Shown piece by piece: positions 45,541-57,577 of a DNA stretch of 64,000 nucleotides. A model generated the notes under the pieces. The model was not told where the DNA came from. It was given only the letters and a program-made list of their open reading frames with translations, and did no database searches. The stretch is from positions 27,715,089 to 27,779,088 of the forward strand of contig CANTUZ010000011.1 of assembly GCA_947846985.1 (NCBI GenBank), written 5' to 3'. The DNA is from Fratercula arctica. Lineage: Eukaryota; Chordata; Aves; Charadriiformes; Alcidae. Position numbers and translations under genes: made by a program. Each line of letters opens with the position of its first letter. The stretch's first letter is position 1.

Positions 45541-48500
45541 GAGTCTTCCTTCTGCCGCTTCGCTGTAATGATTTTAATTGCGTGGGTTTTTTTTGCTTTG
45601 AGTGAACTGAGCCGAGTGAGATTACTTCTTTTTTTATTATTACTATTTTTTTTTTCTCCTTCTCCTTTTTCCCCCCGATTTCCCCCAAAGGCTGGCAGCA
45701 GCAGCGCTCAGACCTCCCCGTACCCACCCGAGGTATCAGCCGCCTGCAAGCGCTCTCAGAGCCGCTTCTCTTAGAGAAGCCGGAGCCCAACTTCTGTGCT
45801 CAGAAGTTTTAAGGTTTCATTTTTAGTAACTGTTCTTTGAGTGAGTAACGTATCTCTACTGCTCGTAGCGTGCCGTCTACACAATGTAGCTTGCTGATTT
45901 CTAGGGTGCTGGATGGTTATAAATATTAAAACAATTCTCTAAACTTGGTTTCCTTTCCGTATAGTTTTTCTAAACTTGCGTTTTACCTGCTTTGACCAAA
46001 TGTTGATGGCACTAATGACAGCTTCTTAATTAGACAAAGTTTCAAGAATGTTGTCGAAGAAACTTGCTGCTTGTGCTCTTAGTCCACGGTTTGCTTTAAT
46101 GTTTCAGCGGAGGGAAAACAGGCATTCCACTCGATTTAGTATTATTTTTACAGTTTCTGTTACTGCTGAGAAGCTCCTACGTTTTCTAAGTTTGAGAGAG
46201 CCTGAAATAATTCAAGTTCTCAAAGAAGCGAGCATAGGCAAGGAGGTACCGTGCATCTTTGCAACTAGATTTGGGAGAAGAAGGGGAAATCAGGGCTACT
46301 GGTTTCAATTTCTCCCCTCTGAATCTTTTTCCCTGCACATTTTATTTGAACTATCTCACAACCATATTGAATGGAGCAGGGCACTGGGGGAGGAAGCTCT
46401 TCACTAGTTACCATTCAAAAGGTGTCGGCTAAAATCTCATTGCAAAAAGGTATTGTAGCTTTAACATCTTGCATTGGCAGCATTCTTCCCCCTTAGTCTT
46501 TGGATTAGTCATTGTATGAGAGACAGAAAAAAAAAAAATCACTTTTTTTTTTTTTTCTGGAAAAAGTAAAGTAAACAGCCTCCAACAAGTGAACCTTGAC
46601 AACCCAGATTAAGGAAGGCAGGAGAGATCAAACAAAGCTGCTGCTGGGCTGTTGTCAGGAGCTGCCTCACTGAAAGCTCTGGACTATTCGATCAGGCAGC
46701 AAGGCTATATGTTCACTTATGCAGAAATGGACCATTACAAATGCTGATCTTTGTTGTGAAACCAAAGGATAACTTTGAGAAAAATAACTATTTCAAACAA
46801 GGCTTTCTGTTGCTTACGATTTTGCTTGCAAAGTTAGTTTTTTGTGCATGGGCTGGGATTGGGGTTTGTTTTGTTTTTTTCTTTTTTTTTTTTTTTTTTT
46901 TTTTTGAGTGGTAGTGGTTTGGAGTGTGTTGTGTACCCTTTCGGAGAGACTTAGGATTTGATTTTATTTATGCTGTCTACAGCTGCAGAGAAGGAGGTGT
47001 TTCAGTAGTGTAATGTTGAAAACTGTAAAAGTTCAGTGGAATTCAGCTCTTATTTCTGGATCTCTGAATTGTAAGGAAACATGGATTTATTTTCTTTTTC
47101 TTCTCTGTGTGTAAGTGCTGCGCTGATGTATAATAGAGGAGTTTGGTTGTGATTAAGCATTGTATGTTGTATGACTGCGTTCCTAGAGTTTAGAAAACTT
47201 GTGATATCTTTCCTTCAAACGTATTACCAACCAGTTAGGATGGCACCTTATTTTTGATATGCCGAGATTTTTGCAAAATTGTGTGTAACTTGTCTTCATG
47301 GCTATATGAGACAGATTCTGTTACTGTGTAGCTTTTTAGGGGAAATAGTACTTAAAGAGTATTGACTGATGCTTGGTTGTAGTTCAGTAAATGTTTAGTG
47401 TTTAAGTATTACTCAAACTTAACCAGTGGGAGTTAGGTTATTTTTGTTGCTTGACACTTTCATGTTTGTATTCAAACACTTTACTGTAAACTTTACAAAT
47501 ATGCCCCCTTGTTCATTTCTTTCAAGTGTTCCAAAACAATGGCAATACCTATTAAAAAAAAAAAAAAAAAATCTGAGGCACAGGCTGTTACCCTAATGTA
47601 TATTAATCAGGAGGCAGACCAAGTGCACATCTACTGAAGAATTAAGAAATCCAAAAGCTTTTCGCATAACTATTTCTTTAATTAGCAGTGCAGATCACAC
47701 AATAAGTACTTTATACTTTTTATAAGGTAAGGTTTCATAACCATCCTGCATAACTTATAAAGCCTGTAGATTTTTATGGTATATGCTTTAATTAGACAAT
47801 AAAAAGTATGTGTGTTAAACATGCACATGTATGCTATTAAGCCATTTTGGGTAACGTGTAATGTTTTTAAACATCTATAAACATTTTCTGCTTAAATCAG
47901 TTCCACCGGTAATCCTAACGCAGCTAGTTTTTGTACTGGTAAGTGAAGGAGTAGGAAAGTTGAGCAGAGAATTATGCATTGGGTATTATTGCGCAGCATA
48001 TGCTGCAATATGCTTTTTTCTTGGAGTGGATCACCTTTTTTTTAAGAGCTATAATTTGCATTATCATCCGTGATTTGATATACTGTAAACATTGGGAGCT
48101 CCAGAATTATTCCTGTTTCTCAGCATTGTAAAAAAATTAGGAAAAAAGGCTGGTAGTAAAAAGGCAAATTTATGGAATGCAGCTTAGCATTTAGTATTTG
48201 TACTGCTTGTGGTCATTTATGTTGAGAGATTGAACCGGATAATGTAATTCCTTTTGTGAAATATCTGTTGAGCATGTATTTGTAGATCAAATGAAATAAC
48301 ATATGCACACACATATGTAGGATATGTATGTAAAATACAGTTATTTCTACAAGGCTGTCCAGTTATTTATAGGGCATAATGATACTTCTGTCATCTTAAA
48401 TTTTCTCCGAGAAGCTTTAATAAATTTAAATAGATTATATGCTGTCAGAAAATAGTATAAATTTTGTTTACGATTCACTTGCTTTAAGGTACTTATACTA

Positions 48501-49290
48501 AAGAAGCTCATTTAACCCCAAGACTGAGTAGCATTAAGTGGTGAGAGGAGTCTGCTAAAGAGCTGCTACTGCCCTTTGCTCTTGTGATAATCTTAAATTA
48601 CTACAGTTTAATTGCAACTTCAAGGCACCAAGCTGAAATATTTTTATGCAGCTGAGGCAGGACTGGAGAAGACGCAGTGAGATTTTCCCAGGTAGCTGGA
48701 TTTCTCTTTGGAAGGGCAGCATTTCTTCAGGCCTTTCCTGACTTTTCGGAGCGTATCCAGCCCAGCTCCGGGTCTCTGCACGGACACTGTGCCCTGGGAA
48801 GGAGCTTTCCCGGGGGATTCCCACCGCGGTGGGAGCAGGATCGGGCCCTGCAGTACTCGGGCAGCTTGGCTGCACAAGCACCTGGTTTGCCGTTGGTATT
48901 GAAGCTTACGTGTGAATTAAATAGCACGTCGTAATTATTCCTCAAATGAGCCTTGCTATCAAGTTGCTTCCCAGAGCTTTTCCCTGCGAGTCAGGGTGGG
49001 AAGGGGCTGGCAGCTGGAGGCAAAGAGCAGGGGGCATGGGTGGCACACCGCTCTGAAAATACAGCCCACCAGCTGCTGGCTATTGCAGGGTCCCCCTGTC
49101 CCCAAAAGCAAGCTCAGGGGGAGGCCAGCCACCCTGGCCATGCAGGGCCCGATTGAGAGCACGCTGGCATCAAACAGGGCTTCTGCCAGCGCTGCTGCCT
49201 TGGGGTTTGGCTTTTGGTCTGTGTCACTAACTTGTATCACTGAAACTTTTCCTTTTTTTTTTTTTTTTCCCCTCCCCCTTACGTGTACTA
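45541..49290 (+). other. Probable FOXP1 5' intron, first part
   Basis: AT-rich sequence downstream of the CpG island. There is a polypyrimidine tract at 45625-45680 ending CCCCCAAAG, a possible acceptor at 45690. An A12/T14 hairpin lies at 46524-46559, a T-rich run at 46871-46905 and an A17 run near 47553-47570. Homeodomain-motif-rich blocks near 47640-47820 could be regulatory. No coding exon was recognised; the frame at 46048-46407 has no family resemblance. Confidence 0.45.
46524..46559. repeat. Perfect A/T hairpin
   Basis: CAG plus A12, then TCAC, then T14 plus CTG. The 15-bp arms pair perfectly around a loop of about 4-6 nt. Confidence 0.85.
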
Positions 49291-49291
49291 G

Positions 49292-49448
49292 CAAGTTTTC
49301 ACACCCAGTGAGCGGTTCAGCGGAGATAGGAGCCAGAAAGCCTTTGCTAAGGGGAATTTATACATGTTGCGCACTAGAGATCAGCAGCGTCTTTGCGACC
49401 GTTCTTAGAGGTTCCTGGCACTCAAACTTTACTGAAATGCTTAGAAAG
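49292..49448 (+). other. Candidate internal noncoding exon
   Basis: 157 nt with a long T/C tract and GTGTACTAG upstream (AG at 49290-49291), and AGAAAG followed by GTATGG downstream. The splice signals are good, but no coding match was recognised. It could be an alternative 5' UTR exon of the downstream gene or a chance pairing. Confidence 0.25.
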
Positions 49449-52400
49449 GTATGGCTGGGCTCGCAGTCCGTGACTTCATGCCGCTGAGGACGCACGTAAG
49501 TGCTCGGCCGTGCTAAAGCACAAGGGTTTTTACATTGCGAGTCTGGTTTTGCGTTGGCCAAGTCCTTGCAAAAATGTCTCGTTGCACTAAGGAATGGAAA
49601 ATCTCGTGGTTGCTCGAAGCGCTTGCTTTTGGGCTGACAGAAGCGCTGCTCGCAGCCTGCTGCTCTCCCCAGCTCCTGTGCCGTCAGATTCCCGCAGCTC
49701 CCGGTGTGTTGGGAATTGCCGCTACCATAGGTAACAAGGTGATGCCAGTGTATATAGAGGGGGAAAAAAGTCAGAGGGAATAAATCATTAGAGGAAAAAC
49801 TTAATTGTGAGAACTCTGTAGTCTTTTAATTTAAAAAAAACCAAAACAACAAACAACTGTATTTTGGGCTGTAGAGGAACCAGCTGTTCTATTTTTAGGA
49901 GATCAGATATTTGTTGGTTGGGATGTCTGGAGTGTTTTAACATGTACTCTTTTTTCTTACTTCAGCATTGGAGCTACCAAGTCAGAGAAGCCGCTGGCTC
50001 TGTTCGCGTGCAGTCGTCTTTGCAAATATGCTCTAGGGTTTTGTCTTTCTATTCTCCTGGCACCGCTCTCTCCCATGCATGCAAGCGAACAGGCTGATGT
50101 ATAATGGCTGTTTGTGCGTGGCAAGTATCCAGAATGATCTTGATAACTTTTTGTTCAGCGCCATCCTGAAAACGAAGATAGTATTCTATGGAAAACGAGC
50201 AAAGAGAAGAGCATGGGCAAAATCAATTTCTCTCCAAGAAGCATCTGGTACCTGAGGAGGACTAAATAATTTTTCTCCTCTCGTTGACCCTCCCTGTCCT
50301 GTTTTTAAAACATCTCCATTTTAGTGCCTTGAAATTGTAATTAAGTTGTAGTAATTTAAGATTATTGCGGGAGTGCAAAGGGCAGTGGAAGCTCTTTAGA
50401 AGTCTCATCTCAACACTTAATGCTACTCAGTCAGGGGGTTAAATGAGTTTCCTCGATGTGAGTACTTAAAGTAACTAAATCGTAAACAAAATTTATACTA
50501 TATTCTGACAACTAATAATCTATTTAAATTGCATTAAAGTATGTGTGTGAAAATTTAATTAAAGACAGAAATACTGTCAAGCCCTGTAAATATCTTGACA
50601 GATCTACTGAAATGGAACCCATATCGTAAAATATTTACATATATCCGATAGGCTACAGTGTTTCTGGCAGTGCTATTCTGCAACTAATTGTGGGCTTTTT
50701 CCCTCCCAGTTTCCTGTTCGGTTGCGATGGTCTTGGAAAGCAACACAAATAAATACTCAGAATGTTTTATTTGGATGATTCTCCGGTGTGTTGTTTACTG
50801 CTAATCACTCTCTCTGCACAGTACTTGTCACTGTTGTGTTTTTATTAGAAGCGCCTATTTCCTCAATAAGTTGGTTTCGCACTGCCGTTAATTCAGGCTC
50901 CTTGTGCAGCGGGATAACGTCGGGTGGCATTTGCAGTGTGGCAGCGCTGGATGTGCAGTCTCTGACCCAACTTTCTTCTGGGTGTCTGGCCCAGAGCACG
51001 GTGCTGTGGGGGCTCTCATACTGTTGTGACTCTGGATTTCATGGATTTTTCAGGTAGAAAGCGCTTACGACCTTTTTTTTTTTTTTCTAAATTTTTGACA
51101 TACATATGGAAGCGTTGCCTGATGCGCACACTCGCTGCGCAGGACCCTTCTCTCTGGTGCATCCGCAGCGCATCTCCGTTGCGGGACGTGGTCCAGGGTC
51201 CTTTCAAGACAAGGAATGCTTTGCCTTGGGTAAAACTGGGTCTGGCTGAAACTTCAGCTGAACTTTGGTCTGTCTTAAAACCCACCCGCTGGGATTTGGG
51301 ACACGGCCAAAGGCAGGCGGTTTTGCTGGGAAGGTGCAGGATGAAGGTGCTTTCTCATCACCTGGACATGGCTCTGGGCAAGCTCCTGGCTCTTTTGGGC
51401 TGGGGTGTACGTCCCTGGTGCTGCAGGGTCACAGGAGGAGGGTGAGGATTTGGGCGCGGAGAGAAGGGTGGGGTGGGAGCGTGGTGCTGTGGGTGCCGGG
51501 GAGCCCTGGCCTGGTGCTGAGCACCGACAGCCCAACAGAAGGTGGCACGGTTCGGCAGGTTGGCTGGAGCCTCTAAGAGCATCGTTAAGTTTTCCCCTCT
51601 TCGCCAGACATTTCCTTTCATGTTGGATCTGAGTTTTAGCTGTACTTCCCGATCAGACTTGTCATCTTGTTGCTAACAATTAGGGTCAAGTGTCTTTCCT
51701 TGGGCTCTCCGCAGTCTTCGTGTTGGTGTCCCTCCCCCAGCCCCTAGCCTAAGCTGTTTGTTCATTAATTAGTAGATCGGGCATATTAACACATCAGTAA
51801 ACTGGAGTAGTCGGACTTCCCAAGGCATCTTGGGAAACCCTCTCCGGTTTTATGTGACCGGACATGCACTATTGCTGATTTAGATAGCGGAGCCGATGAT
51901 GCCGAAGTGTTGTTAAGAGTGAGATAAATAGAGAGAGCCCAGCAGTAAGCAGAATGTCATGTCTCTATTAAAAAGCTTGTGATAAAGGAAGATAAAATGG
52001 TGAGGGGGGATTGCTGGTGTGTTCAGAGCAGCCGCTAAACATCTGATCACAAAAATCGATGCCGAATTCCCCTTCCTGCAAAACACTTGCCCGCAGAATT
52101 AATGTCTGAGCCTGGGTTTGATTGCAGCGAGCGGTGGAGCCCTGAAAGGACTTTTGTTCTTGCCAAAAAAGGCGGCCGGGGCTTCTCAGGGATTCAGGAG
52201 CTGTCTGAGCCGGGATTCAAACATCCCTCCCCAGTTCCCTTTGAAGTGGCTGCCCCTCTTCCCCAGCGGTGCGGTGGTCCCGGGATGCTGATGAAGTTGT
52301 TCCAGGCTCCTTGCTGCCTCGTACCTTGATTTTTTTTTTTTTTTTTTTCCCCTAGCGCCGCGACCACCTGTGTTTCTGATGGAAAGTCAGTTCCTGTCCG

Positions 52401-52980
52401 GTGGTCGGTCCTTGGCTTCACGGCAGAATAACAACGATGCAGATTTTTGTGTATTTGAGTCTTTTTCTCAGCTGGGTGCAGCGGCTGCTCTGCAGAAGTG
52501 AAAAATGTAACTGATTATAAAGAAATGAGTGGTCGCAGCAGACGAGAGGGGAGCGGGATTAATTTTACCAGTTCTGTAATGAAACATGCAGTAAAACGTT
52601 AAATCATCACAGCCTTGTTTGTTGAAAGGATGTTAATCATTCCATTAGGAAGGATTAAGTAATTAACTGATATTTCTTTAGGAACCAGTGTCAGTTTTAA
52701 AAAGCATCTTCTTAGCGTCACACGGAATACGAAGTTGATGCTTCTCTTTCTGCTACCGGAGAGCTGGGAGATGAGCATAAGTGGGACACCTCTTCCCAAG
52801 AAACTTCTGGGAATGTGAAGGGAGCAGAAATAGTTGGGTTTTTTGCTTTCAACTAAAATGTACTATTCTAATAGTCTTTCGATTGCAAGGTTGTCTTTTA
52901 TGACTTCTGTCAGCTGGGCCCGTTGCAAGCCTGCTTTCAGGAGTAGTCAGTTTGGGATTAAGAAGTTAAAACCTTCTTGA
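49449..52980 (+). other. Probable FOXP1 5' intron, continued
   Basis: No repeat family or coding exon was recognised. A T18 plus CCCCTAG acceptor-like signal occurs at 52331-52356, without a convincing donor nearby. AT-rich, motif-dense sequence at 50340-50650 could be regulatory. Confidence 0.4.
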
Positions 52981-53002
52981 AGTGTTCCTCTTGGTGCTCG
53001 CG

Positions 53003-53012
53003 GGTTTTTTTG

Positions 53013-53050
<38 letters not shown>
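53003..53050. repeat. Long poly-T tract
   Basis: GGGTTTTTTTGGG is followed by about 34 consecutive T (53017-53050) and AATAATAG. No flanking retroelement sequence was recognised. Confidence 0.9.
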
Positions 53051-53054
<4 letters not shown>

Positions 53055-56000
53055 ATAGCTTTTATGTTGTAATAGTAAGCTTGCTGACAGTGAGTCATGA
53101 ACTCTATCTTCCGTGAACCTCATGACAAATTTTTGTTAGCCCGTCAGGCAGCTCGCTCAGCTCATCCAGCCCAGTTCCCACATTCTGTGCTTGCCCTGGA
53201 AAGAAAAATTCCATTAAAATCGGTGGTGTAAATCCTCCTTTCCTCCTGGGGCAGAAATCCCCTTAAAAGCAGTGGCAGTGCAGGGGGCTGTGGGGCATCA
53301 CGGAGCAGCTCCTGGCGTTGGGCTGTTGGGAGGACGTTGAAACCAGATTGAGCAGGGGAAGGATGCGGCCAGCGAGGCTTTTGACGTTGGCTGATGCTCA
53401 GTAAGGTCAAAAGTAGGTTTTGGAGAGGGTGCACGTGCAGATGGAGGAGCAGGTGGGCAGAGGAGAACAATGACAATATTTTTTCACCATTTCATTTTTG
53501 AAGGATCAGAGTGAAGCCCCCGGACAGCGAGCAGGGCAGGGGCTGGGGAAGCACCTGTGTTAGCCCTTCTGCATCCTGTGCTCCCAAGCTCCTGCCTTTC
53601 TTCCAGGGCTTGATCACTTTTTTGCACTGATGGAGGACGTGGAATTTGGCATTAACCTCATCAAACTGCTGCCGTTTCTCATATAATGGCCCCAACTTCT
53701 AATACTGCAGCTGGTGATACTGAAACTGTACCCAAACCGAAATTTTCTATGAGTGATATGAATTCTGCCCGGCAAATAGCATAATACAGTGGCACCGATT
53801 GCGTTAGTATTGATACTTTCTGCTTTTGTAACTGCTCTACTTCTCAAATAGGGCTCCTTCAGACGGTCTCATGCAAACGCTGTTGATCAGTGTACTGTAA
53901 ACTATTCCTCCCCCTCGGGTGAATTTCATAAATAGGTGTATTTCCGTGTGTAGTCTATGAGACAGCCAGATTTTGCTTCGGTTACGTGGCCTAAGCCCCA
54001 AATACCTCTATTGAAGTCATGGGAGCGGAGTTAAAGAAAATTTAAAAAAAAAAATCAGTTTGGCTCAGAGAAGAAAATCTTTGAATATTCATGCGTGTAA
54101 CATATAATAAGAATCTATCTGGATGTTTGAATAGAACATCATAGCCTATATCTACCTTAGCAGATTTAGAGGAGAGATTTTTCTCAGTAAGTTGCAATAG
54201 TAATAATGTGTTAACAACTTTGGTAACTTATTTTAATCAGAGAGTTGTGTCAGGGGCTCTGTCCTGTTCTGGTTGGAATTAAATGAGTGCTGGGAGAAGG
54301 AGGCTCTGAAATAGCTGGTAGGAAATTGTTAGTTTTAAATGACATGCCTGTGCATCAATGTTCAGATAATGTATATTAGATTTGTAAAGCTCCTGAGTTG
54401 TACATTTGGAAACATGAAAACGTATTTTTCAGCGATAAATTATTTGATACTTAAAAAGGCTTTGAAAGAGGAATGTCAAAAGTACGCAGCATAATTATTG
54501 TTTGTACAAGTATTTTAAAGTTATTCTCTGGCTAACCCACCTGAGTTTTCTGAAGGCCAGTATAAGGTGGTCTTATTCAGGAAACCTTTCTAGTCCATCA
54601 TTTCAGTTACGGGATTTAACTCAGAATGGGAGAAACTCAGCTTGATGGTTTTTAGCTGATGTCGTATCGTGCACGTTTGTTCTGATCATTTTTTCTTCTT
54701 CACTGCTAGAAAAGCAGTATCTACAGCGCCCAAAAAATACTGTTTCATAAAAGTGGAAATGCAACACTACTAGTGAATTAAACTAAAATATCTTAAGCCT
54801 ATCCAGCATACTCCTAGTATTAAACAGTTGGAGAAGACTAGGTATTTCCTACTTATTTTTCAGATTGGCTGGAATATTGTCTTTCTGGAAAAGGGTCCTC
54901 GGATGGTTGAAGGGGAAACATTTTTCAACGCGTGCTTTATATTTGCCAAAGAATTCTGATTGTGCAGAAGCGTGTTGTGTGGAAATGGAAATTTATTAAC
55001 TAGGATTTCTAGGGATTATAATAGATGCCATTAGATAGAGGCACGCTCATCGAGAGGTAAACTAGTAAATCTGAACAAACTGAAAAATAGTAGCAATATG
55101 AGTCTGGCTCTGTTATCAAACTTGCTGCATAAGCCAGAGTTTATGCACTGTGATAATGCTAATGACCAGCAGAGCCAATGATGCATGACTGGAGGAAATC
55201 AGTGGTATAATCGGAGAAAGTTATCAGGTTTTTGTCATTAAATATTAGTGATAAATAATACACTTCATTTTGAGTAGATAGGACGTATTTAATTCTGATG
55301 TGGAGAGTTTCAATTTAATAAGGGGCATTGCTGAGTAAAATGATAATCTTCTGTAATTTAAAGGGAAAAATAAAAATGCATTTGTTTCAGCATAATCTCC
55401 TGGCGGCCACCCTCCGCTGCTGTTTGTCTTCACTGGTCTCTGATAGCAGGGAATATCTTTGCAGCTATTTGAGATGGCTGTTTATAGCAGGGTGTTTTAT
55501 CTAAGTTATTAGTTTGCAACACAGAACAAATTGCGTGAGACCAGAATCAAAGGGGATCTGTTTGGTACACTGGGTATCTTCTTTCCTTTTCTGTTTAAAA
55601 ATGTGAATGTTGCAGCAAATCTACGCTGTGTTCTCCATGCAGTGCTTCCCCTAGAAAACAGCCTGCCTGTCCAGACAGTAACAGGAGGAAAAGGACGAGG
55701 ACAAAAGATACAGATAAATTAGATCTCGTTTTGCAAGTTATCTTTTAAGTCAGTGGGAGAACAAGGAAGAGAAGTATAGCTTAAACTGAAGTAAGAGGGT
55801 TATTAATAGTCTCTATAAAGGACAGTTTGCACCAGGAAAAAAAAAAAAAAATCTGGTTGGCTTTTTTTAGCGAAGCAGGCTAACACCCAGTGTAAATCTG
55901 TGTCATTAACTGAAGCAGTGCGTGATTTTTAGAGCATCACTTTTCCTCTTGTGAGCCGTTGCCTGCGGAGGCTGGTCCCCTGGGCTGGAGGCAGATGCAC

Positions 56001-57269
56001 TGCGGTGTCTACCTTAGGGAGACTTCGCTCCCCAGCTGCCGGACCTCTCCCTGTGTCAGCCCGCGGCCCTGTTTGAGCAGATATCACCAGTTTTGCCCAA
56101 TGAGTGGCTTTTTGTAACGTGGCCAGGATCTTCCCACCACCCCTCGGAGTCGTGCTTGAACGCCGAATCTCAGCTCCAGTTTCCAGAATTAGATGGCACA
56201 GTGAGTAAACACAGCGTACTTGCCAGTTCTCACATCCTCTTTTGCAGCGAGTATTGCAGCAAATCCTGCAGGTTTGACTCATCTCAGAAGTTCTTCGCTG
56301 ATTCGAAGCAGATCTCGTCTGACTTTTGAGAAAGAGCTGGAAGTCTGGCCGTGGCTCCTGAGCGCACAGTCCTTCTCTATGTGAACACAATATGCCTGAG
56401 TCGGCCTCTGCATAAACTTGGGCAGCTCTGAGTAACTTTAACTAAAGTTATGTGCCTATATCTAAGGGTAAAATTTGGCCTGCAGTCAGCCTTTATTGAA
56501 AATTTTATGGAAATACTTTGTTCTCGCTATGCACAAATATTTACATTCTGGTGGTAAGATTTTTTTCTTCCATTTCTCTGGTTGCTTTTTCCCCCCCCTC
56601 CCTGCTCTATGCCATAAGCACAAGGAGGGGGTGGAAGACATTATGCATAATGCCCTGTCAGTTAAAAAGTAATATTCAGGTTTTCAACTGGTATTTCTCT
56701 GGGTATATTGGAAGGGGAAAGGCATACACAGCAGAAAACTTTCCTGGGTAAATAAAAGTAGTGTCAGGTACAGCCCCCGTTTTAAGAACAGCGTGTCTTA
56801 ATGTTTCTGTTCATCGGCGTTGAATCACCTCCGCATGTCAACCTCTGCCTGGTGGATGCTCTCAGCAGATTGAGGAGGAGGACACATTGCTCTGCAAGTG
56901 CACTACAATGGTCCACACGTGTGCCGTGACTCAAGCGCGCTCACAACTTCATGACACGTATCAAATGAGAATTGTTTCCTTGGAAAGCCGTTATCTTCTT
57001 TGTTTTTTTGAAGGCTGACGCTGCTTTCACAGCCTGTTTGACAGCATGCTGGGTGCTGTGTAGAAATGAGGGTTTGGTTCACGTTGCAGCTCAATAGATT
57101 TAGATCTGTCCGCTTGTCCCTGGGCACTTCCCATTGTGTCCCCCGTGCTTCAGCTGACTCTGCCTGATCAGAGACTGAGACCACGCAGGAAGCTAGACCG
57201 GCACTAAACTAATTTAACCAGGAAAAAAATGTTTTCTGCCCAGTAGAGCATCCTCATCGGACTTTCCTA
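53051..57269 (+). other. Probable FOXP1 5' intron with possible regulatory blocks
   Basis: AT-rich unique sequence. The stretch 55080-55230 (CTGCATAAGCCAGAGTTTAT, GCACTGTGATAATGCTAATG, CCAATGATGCATGACTGG) is complex and rich in TAAT, ATGCAT and GATAA motifs, so it may be a conserved element. The minus-strand frame at 55929-56390 has no recognisable product. Confidence 0.35.
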
Positions 57270-57577
57270 AAGGATAGATGGGGAGAGACCCTTGAGCAGG
57301 GAGCGTGGTGATAGGATGAGGGGTAACGGTTTTAAAATGAGAGAGGGTAGATTTTGATTAGATATTGGGAAGAAATTCTTCACTCTGAGGGTGGTGAGAC
57401 CCTGGCCCAGGTTGCCCAGAGCAGCTGCAGCTGCCTCATCCCTGGAAGTGTTCAAGACCAGGCTGGATGGGGCTTTGAGCAGCCTGGTCTCGTGGGAGGT
57501 GTCCCTGCCCAGGGCAGGGGGGTTGGACTAGGTGATCATTAAGGTCCCTTCCAACTCAAACCATTCTATGATTCTTT
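57270..57577 (+). mobile_element. CR1 LINE 3' end with intact tail
   Basis: A plus-oriented CR1 3' end: GGATGAGGGGTAACGGTTTT, AGATATTGGGAAGAAATTCT, the CAGGTTGCCCAGAGCAGCTG block, GGCTGGATGGGGCTTTGAGC, CCTGCCCAGGGCAGGGGGGT, GGTCCCTTCCAACTCAAACC and the tail ATTCTATGATTCTT at 57563-57576. It is 5'-truncated and lacks the reverse transcriptase region. It is the best preserved copy in the window. Confidence 0.95.

Noticed and set aside
46048..46407. 119-codon plus-strand frame just after the CpG island
   Set aside because: No similarity to FOXP1 or any other protein I recognise. FOXP1 coding exons contain polyGln, zinc-finger and forkhead segments, none of which occur here.
55929..56390. 153-codon minus-strand frame with several Cys residues
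   Set aside because: The Cys spacing does not form a zinc-finger pattern I recognise, and no supporting exon structure is seen.
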